The notes beneath the pieces were generated by a model, which saw nothing but the letters and a program-made list of their open reading frames with translations, was not told the DNA's origin and did no database searches. From positions 248,001 to 312,000 of the forward strand of contig JAVEZQ010000001.1 in the NCBI GenBank assembly GCA_034002905.1: DNA of 64,000 nt, in the 5' to 3' direction. Shown in pieces: positions 33,750 to 42,854 of the stretch. The stretch is from UBA8914 sp034002905. GTDB lineage: Bacteria; Pseudomonadota; Alphaproteobacteria; UBA9219. The stretch's first letter is position 1. Every line of letters starts with the position of its first letter. Position numbers and translations under genes: made by a program.

Positions 33750-34301
33750 TTACTGGACTGCTGAAAGGAGTGTTACTGCATCGAGAACTTTTTTCGTCGC
33801 CTCCGAGATCAAGAGGACATCGCTGTCAACCTGAGCATAAAAGGTACCAGCTGGAGGTGGGCCTAAGCGCCGCGCCAACATCATGGGGACGGGGTTATAG
33901 TCGTATCCGATGATCTGACCGACGACATAGTGTTTCTCCTTAAAGCGCCCCGGAGGCACGCATCCATTGTGCTTTTTTGCCAAGCCGGGAGGGCATCGCC
34001 GAGCATAGTCATCTCTAAGATAAACACGAATATCTTTGCGGTGGTTATCATCAAAACGTTTCATGAGCGCCAAGCGGTTTCTTTCATGCTCTTGTTCACG
34101 GCTATGGTTGCGGTCATTCCAGCGAATATTGTCAGCTTTGCGTGATGGGCCTTGACGATCATTATCCTGATATTTGTAGTTTCTGTGATCGTCATAAGAT
34201 TTTTCATGGTCACGCTTGGCGAACGCAGGTGAGGAAAGTGCCAACGCAAGAACAAGAGAAAGTGAAACTGTTTTGACCAGTATTGAAAGGGATGTACGCA
34301 T
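33750..34301 (-). CDS. RcnB-like periplasmic protein
   Basis: A 183-residue exported protein. The signal peptide is VKTVSLSLVLALALSSPAFA. It is followed by a very charged, Asp/Arg/His/Asn-rich region (KRDHEKSYDDHRNYKYQDND) and a C-terminal RcnB-type domain (RRLGPPPAGTFYAQVDSDVL, LLISEATKKVLDAV). RcnB proteins help nickel/cobalt homeostasis in the periplasm; metal binding here is inferred from family and His/Asp content. ATG 34301 has AAGGAGG at the right distance. Confidence 0.8.
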   Translation of the reverse strand: MRTSLSILVKTVSLSLVLALALSSPAFAKRDHEKSYDDHRNYKYQDNDRQGPSRKADNIRWNDRNHSREQEHERNRLALMKRFDDNHRKDIRVYLRDDYARRCPPGLAKKHNGCVPPGRFKEKHYVVGQIIGYDYNPVPMMLARRLGPPPAGTFYAQVDSDVLLISEATKKVLDAVTLLSAVQ

Positions 34302-34626
34302 GAGGGCCTCCTTTTTGTCAGCAGTTCGAAGAACTGTTAGTATCATCCTCTCTTGGGATTATGTCAAAAACGCGCAAGACCCCATGACATTTTTGTGGTT
34401 GAGCAAGATTCATGCGTTTGTTTCAGAAAAAAGTATTGCCGTAATGCGAAAATAATTAATCGAACAGTCCTAGCTAGTTACCCGAATCGCTTGATCAAAC
34501 GCAGCGCTGTTTTTGGAATCGTGACAAAAATAAAAAAAATAAAAAAAGGACTTGCCTTCGTAATTGCCTTGATTTTTGTGTTCATCATCCCAAATATAGG
34601 GCATCGGATGACAACAGAAGGATGAT
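34302..34626. other. Divergent promoter region, RcnB-like / CBS-nucleotidyltransferase
   Basis: This is an A/T-rich gap of about 325 bases. It should hold both divergent promoters, though no clear consensus was seen. A possible tiny ORF (34521-34625) ends right before the nucleotidyltransferase. An A-rich tract (ACAAAAATAAAAAAAATAAA) lies at about 34524-34545. Confidence 0.45.
34521..34625 (+). CDS. Possible small membrane peptide
   Basis: GTG 34521 opens a 34-codon frame with a Lys-rich start and one hydrophobic stretch (GLAFVIALIFVFIIPNIG), ending MTTEG just before the nucleotidyltransferase start. The Lys-then-hydrophobic pattern suits a small membrane or leader peptide. The ribosome site is weak and no homolog was recognised, so it may be chance. 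Confidence 0.22.
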   Translation: MTKIKKIKKGLAFVIALIFVFIIPNIGHRMTTEG

Positions 34627-35706
34627 GTGTCGATGGCATTCATCAGTGCAGTTGAGAAGCCTCTTTGCCCCGCCGATCCCCTCCTTGATGCGATCCGTCG
34701 CATCGAAACTTCCCGCCGCCGCATGGCTGTGATCACGGATGAAGAAGGAATCCTTCTCGGGACCCTGACGGATGGGGATGTGCGTCGTTGCCTTTTGGCT
34801 GGCGGGACGATTGAAACGCCTGTCAAGCGGGCTATGAACCCGACGCCTGTCACGGCGCCAATTGACAGTACCGAAGATTATCTTCTTGCGTTGATGCAAA
34901 GGGCGAACGTCATGGTTGTGCCTTTGGTCAGCGCCAAGGGGCACTATGTGCGTCTGGTACACTTGCTTGATTTGCGTGGTGAACAGGCCTTTACAGGGCT
35001 CAGCGGCTTTGAAACGGTCGTTATCATGACGGGCAACAAAGGGCTGCGTTATCGTCCCGTAGTACAAAATGTGTCCCAGCCCGTTGTTGATATTACGGGT
35101 GTACCGATGCTCGAGCGTCACATTCGCCATATGGCTGAGGCTGGGGTGACGCGATGTTATCTGTCCGTCAATGGCCTTTCGCGCTTGATCGAGAACCATT
35201 TTGGCAATGGCGAGGAATTTGGGATTGAGATCCGTTATCTACGCGAAGTTGCGCCGATGGGGAGTGTTGGGCCGTTATCTCTTATTGGCGATAGGCTCGA
35301 AGGTCCTGTGCTTGTCATGAATGACGATACGCTCACATCCTCTGACCTTGGGCGCTTTTATGCTTATCATATCGGGCAGGCGACACAGCTTTCTATCGGC
35401 GTTGTCGAACACCATGTGCAGACGCCCTATGGCGTTGTACAAACAAGCCATGGTTATGTAACGGGGGTTGAAGAAAAACCAGCGCAAAGCTTCCTGTGTA
35501 ATTCGGGCATTTATGCGTTGAATGCCGATTTGTTGCGCCTGATCCCGCAGCGCCGTTTTGATATCAACGATCTTATTCGTGAATGTGTTAATAGAGGTAA
35601 GTCTGTTTCCTTGTTCCCTATTCACGAATACTGGACCGAGATTGGTGGCACCAAGGATTACGAAAAAATCCGCGAAACGCTTCTCCCACTTCGTGCCGCG
35701 AGCTAG
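34627..35706 (+). CDS. Sugar nucleotidyltransferase with N-terminal CBS pair
   Basis: A 359-residue protein. The N-terminal CBS pair (about 1-120: AVITDEEGILLGTLTDGDVRR, PVKRAMNPTPVTAPIDS) is fused to a nucleotidyltransferase/glucose-1-phosphate thymidylyltransferase-like domain (about 130-355: MTGNKGLRYRPVVQNVSQPV). The NTP-sugar motif GxGTRLxP is degenerate (GNKGLRYRP), and acidic metal ligands may be VMNDDTLTS. It resembles transferases in legionaminic-acid and surface-glycan loci, but no such locus is here. The start may be GTG 34627 or ATG 34633, with AGAAGGA upstream. Confidence 0.85.
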   Translation: MSMAFISAVEKPLCPADPLLDAIRRIETSRRRMAVITDEEGILLGTLTDGDVRRCLLAGGTIETPVKRAMNPTPVTAPIDSTEDYLLALMQRANVMVVPLVSAKGHYVRLVHLLDLRGEQAFTGLSGFETVVIMTGNKGLRYRPVVQNVSQPVVDITGVPMLERHIRHMAEAGVTRCYLSVNGLSRLIENHFGNGEEFGIEIRYLREVAPMGSVGPLSLIGDRLEGPVLVMNDDTLTSSDLGRFYAYHIGQATQLSIGVVEHHVQTPYGVVQTSHGYVTGVEEKPAQSFLCNSGIYALNADLLRLIPQRRFDINDLIRECVNRGKSVSLFPIHEYWTEIGGTKDYEKIRETLLPLRAAS

Positions 35707-35832
35707 GCGCCATACAATCGTCAAATATATTAAAACAGCGCAGGAAAAGCGTTTTCTTGTCGTGAGTGTAAATGTGGAGTAGAACGGTAGTACCCGTCTC
35801 CCCGTTGTGCGTCTTTTGCCGAGTGTGCTGCT

Positions 35833-37032
35833 GTGAAACTATCAAGAAAATGGATCATCGGAATCACGCTCTTGCTTGTCTTGGGTGGTTCGGTTGCGGC
35901 TTATATGGTCTTTGCCGCGAAAGAAGGGGCCAAGGAGACGACAGAAACATTCACGGTCACGCGGTGTGATATCAAGGATACCGTCACCGCTCAAGGCACG
36001 CTGGAGCCCAAAGACTATGTCGATGTCGGTGTGCAGGTCTCGGGCCAGATCAAAAAGCTTTATGTTGATATTGGGGATGTGGTGAAGCAGGGCGATTTGC
36101 TTGCGGAGCTGGATCCGTTGGTTTATCAGTCTTTGCGCGATGGCGACGCGGCGAGGCTCAATTCGCTTAAGGCCCAATTGGAACAGCAAAAAGCACAGAC
36201 TGAGTTTGATCGCCTTCAGCATCAACGTGCCATAAAGTTGGCAAAAGCAGGCGCGACGGCACGCAGTGATTTAGAAGAGAAGGACAAGGCGCTTAAAGTT
36301 TCCGAAGCGACCATGAAATCGCTCGAAGCACAAATCGCGGAGGCACAGGCCGCGCTTAATAAAGACATTATCAATCTCGGTTATACCAAGATTTATGCGC
36401 CAATGTCGGGCATTGTCTCGGATCGCAAGGCACGAGAGGGGCAGACTTTGAATGCTAACCAGACAACGCCAACAATCCTGCAAATTGCCAACCTCGATGT
36501 GATGACGATACGCGCCGAGATTGCTGAGGCCGATGTTGTGCGTCTGAAATCCGGTATGGCAGCCAGCTTCACCACAATGGGGGAGCAAGAAAGAAAGTGG
36601 ATGGGCACCATCCGTCAGATTCTGCCGACACCGGAAGTTGTCAATGATGTTGTGCTTTATAACGCGCTTATCGATGTGGAGAACAAAGACGGACAGCTGA
36701 TGAACGGCATGACGGCACAGGTCTTTTTTGTAACGCAAAGCGCGGATAATACCCTTTGTCTGCCGCCGCGTGCGTTGGGGCGTTTGGTTCCGACCACGAA
36801 AAGGGACAGTGAAAAAAGCTACTCTGTGCTGGTTCAGCACGGTGGGGCCAAACCTGAGGAACGCGTTGCCACGGTTGGCTTAATGACACGTACAGCTGTC
36901 CAAATCCTTCGGGGGCTTTCCGAAGGCGATCAGGTTATTGTGAAAAAGGACTCGTCGGGCACAAGCTCGGATGGTGAGGCAAAGACGAAATCCCAGCGCA
37001 CAGGACCGCCAGGTATGGGGGCGCATTTATGA
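35833..37032 (+). CDS. macA: MacA-like periplasmic adaptor
   Basis: A membrane-fusion protein of a tripartite MacAB-type ABC exporter. The 399-residue protein has an N-terminal TM anchor (WIIGITLLLVLGGSVAAY), then barrel-sandwich/lipoyl halves (EPKDYVDVGVQVSGQIKKLY and GIVSDRKAREGQTLNANQ), a coiled-coil hairpin (about 115-180), and a beta-barrel domain. The start is GTG. Its stop overlaps the macB start by four bases. A TolC partner is not in the window. Substrates may be macrolides, lipopeptides or siderophores. Confidence 0.92.
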   Translation: MKLSRKWIIGITLLLVLGGSVAAYMVFAAKEGAKETTETFTVTRCDIKDTVTAQGTLEPKDYVDVGVQVSGQIKKLYVDIGDVVKQGDLLAELDPLVYQSLRDGDAARLNSLKAQLEQQKAQTEFDRLQHQRAIKLAKAGATARSDLEEKDKALKVSEATMKSLEAQIAEAQAALNKDIINLGYTKIYAPMSGIVSDRKAREGQTLNANQTTPTILQIANLDVMTIRAEIAEADVVRLKSGMAASFTTMGEQERKWMGTIRQILPTPEVVNDVVLYNALIDVENKDGQLMNGMTAQVFFVTQSADNTLCLPPRALGRLVPTTKRDSEKSYSVLVQHGGAKPEERVATVGLMTRTAVQILRGLSEGDQVIVKKDSSGTSSDGEAKTKSQRTGPPGMGAHL

Positions 37033-38978
37033 CGGAGCCTGTGGCTGATGGGCCGATCATCAGGCTCTCGCACATTTCCCGACATTATGCGGCGGGTGAA
37101 GCTTTGGTTCGGGCGCTGGACGATGTTTCACTCGACATCCATGCGGGTGAGTTTGTCGCGATCATGGGGCAATCCGGCTCTGGCAAAACGACTTTGATGA
37201 ATATTCTGGGGTGTCTTGATCGTCCCACGAATGGGGAATACTGGATTGAGGGACGAGAGGTGAGCGGCTATGACCGCGATGAACAGGCACATCTGCGATC
37301 CCGCATGTTCGGTTTTATCTTTCAGCGTTATAATTTGTTGGATGTCGCCAGCGCACAAGAGAATGTGGAGCTTCCGGCTATCTATGCTGGCATGACAAAG
37401 GAACAGCGCGCAGCTCGCGCCTTTGATTTGTTAGGTCGTTTGGGGATTGCCGAGCGCAAGGATAACCGTCCCAACGCCATGTCAGGTGGGCAGCAACAGC
37501 GCGTGGCCATTGCCCGTGCCCTTGTCAACGATCCTTCAATCATTCTAGCCGATGAGCCAACCGGCGCGCTTGACAGCAAAAGCGGCGAAGAAGTCATGGC
37601 GCTTTTGCACGAGTTGAATGCCGAAGGACGTACCATCATTCTGATCACGCACGATAAGAAAGTGGCGTCTTATGCGCGGCGGCAAATCACGCTGGCAGAT
37701 GGCAAGCTGATTTCGGATACAGGAACACAACGTGCAGAGGCGGAATCGAAACGCCGAACGCGTGACACGGATAATGCAACCGGCGTTACGGATGATATGC
37801 GCGAGGCGATCAAGATGGCTTTGCGTGCGCTTCATGTGAACAAGTTTCGTACTTTTCTTACACTGTTGGGCATTATTATCGGTGTCGCTTCTGTCGTGGC
37901 GATGCTAGCGATTGGTGATGGCAGCAAGCAAAAAGTTCTCGATCAAATCACCAAAATGGGAACGAATTTACTTATGATACGGCCTGGAGCCCCTGGCATC
38001 CGTCCCAGTGCCGAACTTTCGACATTGACCGTTGAGGATGCAACAGCGATCGCCCAGATTGACAATATTCGTGCGGCAATTCCTGAGCGTAACGGGAATT
38101 TTACCGTGCGCTATGGGGACGTTGATGACAGTGTCAATGTAACCGGCACTAATCAGGACAAGCCGATCGTCAATGACTGGCCCGTGGCTGAAGGGAGCGG
38201 TATGACGGAAATGGATTATCGTCGTATGGCTACTGTCGCGATGATCGGCCAGACAGTTAAGAAGAACTTTTTCCCGCATGGCGAAGATCCCATCGGCAAG
38301 CTGATTATAATTAAAAATGTTCCGTTCGAGATTATTGGTGTGATGAGCGAGAAGGGTGCGTCGCCCTTTGGGTCCGATATGGATAATGTGATTTTTATCC
38401 CGCTTTCAACGGGTCTCGTGCGCCTATTCGGACGTACTTTTATTAGTACAATCGTCGCGCAAGCCGATGATTTGAGCAAGATTGACGAAACGGAAAAAGC
38501 TATTCATGGGCTTTTACTGGAGCGTCACCGCAAAGAGGATTTCTCGGTTCGTAATTCGGCTTCCTATATCCAGATGGCCACCGAAACGCAAAATACCCTG
38601 AAAATCCTTTTGGGTGCGGTGGCTGCGATCTCTTTACTCGTTGGCGGTATTGGTGTGATGAATATCATGCTCGTATCGGTCACCGAGCGGACGCGCGAGA
38701 TCGGCCTGCGTATGGCAACGGGCGCACGCACGCGAGATATCTTACTCCAGTTCGTGACAGAGGCTATCGTTGTTTGTTTGATTGGCGGGTTGCTAGGCGT
38801 CGCGTTAGGTGTTGGCATCGCGCTGGTTGTTGATGCCTTTGGTACACGCACGATCTTGAGCCTTGCGCCGATTATGATGGCTTTTGGTTGCGCCGTTTCG
38901 ACGGGGCTTTTGTTCGGTTATCTTCCAGCACGCAAAGCCGCGCATATGGACCCAGTTGCCGCCTTGGCGAGCGAGTAG
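37029..38978 (+). CDS. macB: MacB-like ABC transporter, ATPase-permease fusion
   Basis: A 649-residue fusion of an N-terminal ABC ATPase and a C-terminal FtsX-like permease. ATPase motifs are Walker A GQSGSGKTTL, signature MSGGQQQRVAIARAL, Walker B IILADEPTGALD, and H-loop ITHDKK. The permease has one TM after the ATPase (FLTLLGIIIGVASVVAML), a large periplasmic domain, and three C-terminal TMs (LLVGGIGVMNIMLVSVTERT motif). It works with MacA and an outer-membrane channel to export from the periplasm. xerC starts nine bases after its stop. Confidence 0.95.
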   Translation: MTEPVADGPIIRLSHISRHYAAGEALVRALDDVSLDIHAGEFVAIMGQSGSGKTTLMNILGCLDRPTNGEYWIEGREVSGYDRDEQAHLRSRMFGFIFQRYNLLDVASAQENVELPAIYAGMTKEQRAARAFDLLGRLGIAERKDNRPNAMSGGQQQRVAIARALVNDPSIILADEPTGALDSKSGEEVMALLHELNAEGRTIILITHDKKVASYARRQITLADGKLISDTGTQRAEAESKRRTRDTDNATGVTDDMREAIKMALRALHVNKFRTFLTLLGIIIGVASVVAMLAIGDGSKQKVLDQITKMGTNLLMIRPGAPGIRPSAELSTLTVEDATAIAQIDNIRAAIPERNGNFTVRYGDVDDSVNVTGTNQDKPIVNDWPVAEGSGMTEMDYRRMATVAMIGQTVKKNFFPHGEDPIGKLIIIKNVPFEIIGVMSEKGASPFGSDMDNVIFIPLSTGLVRLFGRTFISTIVAQADDLSKIDETEKAIHGLLLERHRKEDFSVRNSASYIQMATETQNTLKILLGAVAAISLLVGGIGVMNIMLVSVTERTREIGLRMATGARTRDILLQFVTEAIVVCLIGGLLGVALGVGIALVVDAFGTRTILSLAPIMMAFGCAVSTGLLFGYLPARKAAHMDPVAALASE

Positions 38979-38987
38979 GGGGCACGC

Positions 38988-39941
38988 GTGACCAAACTTG
39001 ATCTTCTGCCTCTCGCCGATGATTTAACCGCGACCATCAAGGACTGGGAAAATTGGATGCGCGGAGAAAAGCGTTTAGCTGATCATACGGCTGAAGCTTA
39101 CCTTGCCGATCTGCGCGGTTTTTTTTCCTTTCTGGTCGATTATCGTGGCGGGCGTGTGAAGCTTGGAGATTTGTCTGGCTTAAGCCTGACGGATTTTCGC
39201 GCATGGCTTGCCTATTTATCGCGCGAGTCTTTGCAGGCCGCATCGCGCGCACGGGCGCTTGCGGGTGTACGGCGTTTTTTCCGTTGGCTTGATAAGACGG
39301 GGAGGTTGCATAATCCAGCTATTGACCTTTTGCGTGCTCCCAAGACGCCCAAGCGTTTGCCACGCCCTGTGACCGAAGAGCAGGCCGGTGAAATTCTGTC
39401 GCAAGCGGGAGATGTGCTGAGCGAAAGCTGGATTGGTTTACGCGATGAGGCCTTGTTTACGCTGCTGTATGGTGCTGGCTTGCGTATCAGCGAAGCGTTA
39501 GGACTCACTCATGGCCAGCTTGCGCAAGGCGACCGTATTGTGGTCACAGGAAAAGGTAACAAACAACGTGTCGTGCCGCTTCTGCCTATCGTCAAAAATG
39601 CGCTGTACAGATATCTGGCGGCTTGCCCTTATCCTGCGAAGAATACGACACCCGTCTTTGTTGGTGCGCGGGGGGAGGTGCTTAATCCGGGCGTTGCACA
39701 ACGCCAGCTTCGCGCTGTGCGGCGGTTGCTTGGCTTGCCGGACAATGTCACGCCTCATGCCTTGCGACACAGCTTTGCAACGCATTTGCTGGCTTCGGGT
39801 GCGGATTTACGCAGTCTTCAAGAGTTGCTGGGGCACAGTTCCCTTTCCACGACCCAGCTTTATACGCGCATTGAATCCGTCCAACTGGCGGAAACCTATC
39901 GCGCCGCGCACCCAAGGGCAAAACTTACGCGTAAATGTTAA
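38988..39941 (+). CDS. xerC: Site-specific tyrosine recombinase
   Basis: XerC acts with XerD to resolve chromosome dimers at dif. The 317-residue protein has the N-terminal core-binding domain and the C-terminal catalytic domain, with Arg in GAGLRISEAL, Lys in TGKGNKQR, His-x-x-Arg in HALRHSFATHL, the second His in LGHSSLST, and the nucleophile Tyr in TQLYTRI. The length is typical. It has a GTG start nine bases behind macB, and ends near the convergent PilT-like gene. Confidence 0.94.
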   Translation: MTKLDLLPLADDLTATIKDWENWMRGEKRLADHTAEAYLADLRGFFSFLVDYRGGRVKLGDLSGLSLTDFRAWLAYLSRESLQAASRARALAGVRRFFRWLDKTGRLHNPAIDLLRAPKTPKRLPRPVTEEQAGEILSQAGDVLSESWIGLRDEALFTLLYGAGLRISEALGLTHGQLAQGDRIVVTGKGNKQRVVPLLPIVKNALYRYLAACPYPAKNTTPVFVGARGEVLNPGVAQRQLRAVRRLLGLPDNVTPHALRHSFATHLLASGADLRSLQELLGHSSLSTTQLYTRIESVQLAETYRAAHPRAKLTRKC

Positions 39942-39957
39942 TGTAATTATGGAGCCC

Positions 39958-40935
39958 TTAAGTCCCCGTTGTGCCTTCGCGGAAGAGGCGGCCATTTTGC
40001 ATGAGAAGAGCGGCCTGCTGATCCATAAAGGTGCGTGTCTGCCCGATGCGCTTTTCACGGATGCAGTTGCGGAAGGGAGCTGCGGGGTTCATCGGTTCAG
40101 TGATAAAGAATTGCGTATGAAGCCCTTGTGCTACAACGGTTTGGTGGATGATGGCCGTCAAACCTGTCGCGAGCAGAGATGTTGCGCGTTCGCCTACGGC
40201 TTGTTCGCCGAGTTGGAGCACGCCTTCCAGCGCTTCTTCAACGCTTCCGGCGTGAACGGTTGTGATGACCAAGTGACCAGAGGTTGCCGCGCGTAGAAGC
40301 TGGTTCGTCGCTTCGGGCGTGCGAAGTTCACCCACAAAGATATAGCGTGGATGCCAACGCAGGCTGCGCTTGAGCATCAGGGCCCATTCTTCGTCTTCCT
40401 TGACTTCAACCTGATAGCAATAACCGTGTTCGCTATGACGGCCTTCAAGATCATATTCGACGGGATCTTCGATGGTAAAGGCGACGCCCCCGATATTATT
40501 CAGGAAATCTGCGAGAAGCGCGCAAGAGGTTGTTGTCTTTCCTTGACCTGTCGCGCCGCAAAGCAAGATCAAACCATGTCGTTTTCCAAGCCCACGCAGA
40601 TGCGGCACGAGCTGAGGGATGAAGCCCAGTTTTTCAAGTGGTGGTGGCACAGAATTGATTTTTCTGAGCGAGGCCCACATCAACCCGCCTGCTGTGCGCA
40701 CTTTGGCACAGCGCATACGAACACCTTCGAAGGTCAGGCCCATTTCATCGTCAATGAATTTCGCACGCAAGTGATTGGCCAGCTCTTGAACGGCGGGCAT
40801 GAATTCAGGCGGAACTTCTTTGTCGTTGCCGTCGCTTTTTCCGCTCACTTGTTCATGATAATGGGGTTCTGCCTTGCCTTCCAGACAGACATACAAGTCC
40901 ACAAAGTTCAAATCGCAGAGCTTATGATCAGACAT
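39958..40935 (-). CDS. PilT-like secretion/twitching ATPase
   Basis: A 325-residue member of the PilT/GspE family. It has Walker A GATGQGKTTT, the Asp box AFTIEDPVEYD, Walker B region RYIFVGELRTPEATNQLL, and His box TTVHAG. The N-terminal ~110 residues are unlike normal PilT and are not recognised. The last residues also lack the usual AIRNLIRE pilT element. It could be a pilus-retraction ATPase, a DotB-like ATPase or a specialised motor. It lies 122 bases downstream of fliP on the same strand, far from the MSHA-like locus in this window. Confidence 0.83.
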   Translation of the reverse strand: MSDHKLCDLNFVDLYVCLEGKAEPHYHEQVSGKSDGNDKEVPPEFMPAVQELANHLRAKFIDDEMGLTFEGVRMRCAKVRTAGGLMWASLRKINSVPPPLEKLGFIPQLVPHLRGLGKRHGLILLCGATGQGKTTTSCALLADFLNNIGGVAFTIEDPVEYDLEGRHSEHGYCYQVEVKEDEEWALMLKRSLRWHPRYIFVGELRTPEATNQLLRAATSGHLVITTVHAGSVEEALEGVLQLGEQAVGERATSLLATGLTAIIHQTVVAQGLHTQFFITEPMNPAAPFRNCIREKRIGQTRTFMDQQAALLMQNGRLFREGTTGT

Positions 40936-41057
40936 CGTCAGACCCCAAGAGGAGGGAGGAGGAAAGAAAGGAACTTAACCACCAATACTTATATAGGTCG
41001 ATATGAGCCTGTGCAAGCCAGTAGATACGATTTACTTGCGTCAAAAAGGGGAGAACT

Positions 41058-41843
41058 TCATCCCGTTCCATAACTTTGAACAAGAGAACCGGAAATAAGG
41101 TACCACCCGTCCACGAGAACAAAGAAAATGATCTTGAACGGAAGCGAAATAACTGTCGGCGGCAACATCATCATGCCCATGGACATGAGAAGCGATGCGA
41201 TGACCATGTCGATGATCAGGAAGGGCAGGAAAACGAGAAAGCCTATTTCAAAAGCGCGCCTCAATTCTGAAATCATAAAGGCCGGAATGACCACGCGCAA
41301 AGGCATCGCTTCGCGTTTGGCCTCGGGGCGCGCGTCTTTGGCAGGTAACTCAATCTTGGCCATATCCATGAATAAAATCAAATCCTTCTCGCGTGTATGC
41401 TGAAGCATAAAGTCGTGGAAGGGCTGGATGCTTTTGTTAAACGAGGTTTCTTCGTCGATTTCGTTGTTCATATAGGGACGCATGCCGTTGTTCCACGCTT
41501 GCTCAAAAACGGGCTGCATTACAAAAAAGGTCAGGAAGAGAGCAAGGCTGATGAGAACAATATTCGGCGGGGTTTGCTGGGCGCCAATGGCTGTACGCAG
41601 GAAAGAGAGAACAACAACAACCCGCGTGAAGCAGGTGACCATAATCAGGATAGACGGTGCCAGCGCCAACACGGTCATAAGCAGCGTGAGCTGGATTAAA
41701 CGTGCAGATGTTGTTGGCCCCTGACCAAGATCAAGATTGATCGCCTGAGCCATCACTTCTGTTGGCATGAAAAGAAGGGCCCCCAAAAAGAGCGGGAGCA
41801 AAAACGAAAGGAAGCGGGCGATGTGACTACGACGAAGGGGCAT
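41058..41843 (-). CDS. fliP: Flagellar export protein FliP
   Basis: A core subunit of the flagellar type III export gate. The 261-residue form starts MPLRRSHIARFLSFLLPLFL, a cleavable signal-like hydrophobic segment typical of FliP. It contains the diagnostic ILIMVTCFTRVVVVLSFLR, TPPNIVLISLALFLTFFVM and PAFMISELRRAFEIGFLVF, then FLIIDMVIASLLMSMGMMML. The start was set at 41843 because fliO ends one base before it (TGATATG); an in-frame extension to 41954 runs through fliO. Confidence 0.96.
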   Translation of the reverse strand: MPLRRSHIARFLSFLLPLFLGALLFMPTEVMAQAINLDLGQGPTTSARLIQLTLLMTVLALAPSILIMVTCFTRVVVVLSFLRTAIGAQQTPPNIVLISLALFLTFFVMQPVFEQAWNNGMRPYMNNEIDEETSFNKSIQPFHDFMLQHTREKDLILFMDMAKIELPAKDARPEAKREAMPLRVVIPAFMISELRRAFEIGFLVFLPFLIIDMVIASLLMSMGMMMLPPTVISLPFKIIFFVLVDGWYLISGSLVQSYGTG

Positions 41844-41844
41844 A

Positions 41845-42159
41845 TCAGGTCGGTTCGGATGGAGCAGAGCTGTTTGACTGGGAGGGAATCGGAGATTGCG
41901 AGAGGAGGATATCATTATTTGGCCCAAGGAGAAGGAGATATTCCATTCCATCACGTTCCACCACGAGAATGCGTCGCCTTGTGTCCAGCGCCATGGAGGA
42001 GGTGCATTTCAGATCGGCCTTGCCAGAGGGGCGAGGCACAAGCCATCCCTTGAGGCTTGCCACTTTTAATAGCCATCCCAGTAGCCCAAGCAGCCCCAAA
42101 ACGGTGACAGAGGCGAAGATAAAACGAAGCCAAGAGAGGGATTGAACGTCACTTTCCAT
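41845..42159 (-). CDS. fliO: Flagellar biosynthesis protein FliO
   Basis: A 104-residue FliO, a helper of FliP ring assembly. It has one TM segment (IFASVTVLGLLGLLGWLLK) and a cytoplasmic beta-rich domain (ILVVERDGMEYLLLLGPNND), and ends Ser/Pro-rich. The position directly before fliP is standard. Confidence 0.88.
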   Translation of the reverse strand: MESDVQSLSWLRFIFASVTVLGLLGLLGWLLKVASLKGWLVPRPSGKADLKCTSSMALDTRRRILVVERDGMEYLLLLGPNNDILLSQSPIPSQSNSSAPSEPT

Positions 42160-42173
42160 TGTAAATATCTTTG

Positions 42174-42443
42174 TTATTCAGCATCTGTGTCGAAAGGCAT
42201 GGAATGCAAAACGGACTCACAGGAGTTGAGAAGGTTAAGCAAGTTGTTCAACTCGGGCAAATATTGCTCTTGTTGTTCAGGAACAGCCTCTTGAATAATC
42301 TTGCAGATTTCGCCGATGCGTTCGTCCATGCCGGACATATCGACAGACAGGCCGTCTTTCAGCTGCTTCTCGGCATCGATAAAAAAGCGGGAAAGAGCGT
42401 TCAGTTCTTCAAGTGTTTTTGTCAAAGAGGTCGGCGGAGTCAT
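42174..42443 (-). CDS. Small flagellar-cluster protein
   Basis: An 89-residue acidic, helical protein beginning MTPPTSLTKTLEELNALSRF and ending LHSMPFDTDAE. The helical size fits a FlgN/FliT-like export chaperone, but no family was firmly recognised. ATG 42443 has GGAAAGG upstream; a longer reading back to 42584 would overlap the FlhB-C-like gene in another frame. It precedes fliO by 14 bases. Confidence 0.65.
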   Translation of the reverse strand: MTPPTSLTKTLEELNALSRFFIDAEKQLKDGLSVDMSGMDERIGEICKIIQEAVPEQQEQYLPELNNLLNLLNSCESVLHSMPFDTDAE

Positions 42444-42465
42444 GGGCACCCTTTCCTTAAACTGA

Positions 42466-42807
42466 TTATTTAGCTTTGGCTTGATCGGCTTGTGTGTCCA
42501 ACGCGTTATTGGCCTCGTAAACTTTGGCCAGAATTTCCGCGACGGCGACGACAGCTTCGCTTGGGATTGGTGTATCAAGTTCAAGCTGTGCCAGTATTTC
42601 GGCCAAAGCGCAATCCTCTCTCACCATGATGCCGTTGGCATAAGCAATATCAAGGATTTCACGCGCAAGATGGCCTCGGCCTGTCGCGACAATTTCGGGC
42701 AAAGCCTCCGTTTGTGATTCGTCGGCCTGTAGCGCAACAGCAACCTGTTGCTGCCCAGAGGGTTTGACAGGGCCGTAGGATGGCGTATGATCTTTATCTC
42801 TTCTCAC
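42466..42807 (-). CDS. FlhB C-terminal domain-like protein
   Basis: A 113-residue protein resembling the cytoplasmic C-terminal half of FlhB, as in FlhX/EscU-type small proteins. The core EIVATGRGHLAREILDIAYA, CALAEILAQLELDTPIPSEA and VVAVAEILAKVYEAN lines up with FlhB after the NPTH cleavage site. It has no NPTH motif and no TM. FlhX-like proteins can substitute in substrate switching. A GTG at 42807 (AGGA six bases away) is the likely start; GTG 42861 is less likely and would lie within the promoter of flgB. Confidence 0.8.
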   Translation of the reverse strand: MRRDKDHTPSYGPVKPSGQQQVAVALQADESQTEALPEIVATGRGHLAREILDIAYANGIMVREDCALAEILAQLELDTPIPSEAVVAVAEILAKVYEANNALDTQADQAKAK

Positions 42808-42854
42808 CGTATGTCCTGTGCGGCAGTGGTTGATGTAACATAGAACATTCAGGT

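Noticed and set aside
39511..40296. 261-codon plus-strand frame overlapping the end of xerC and the PilT-like gene
   Set aside because: Spans two real genes in other frames and lacks a ribosome site or family match.
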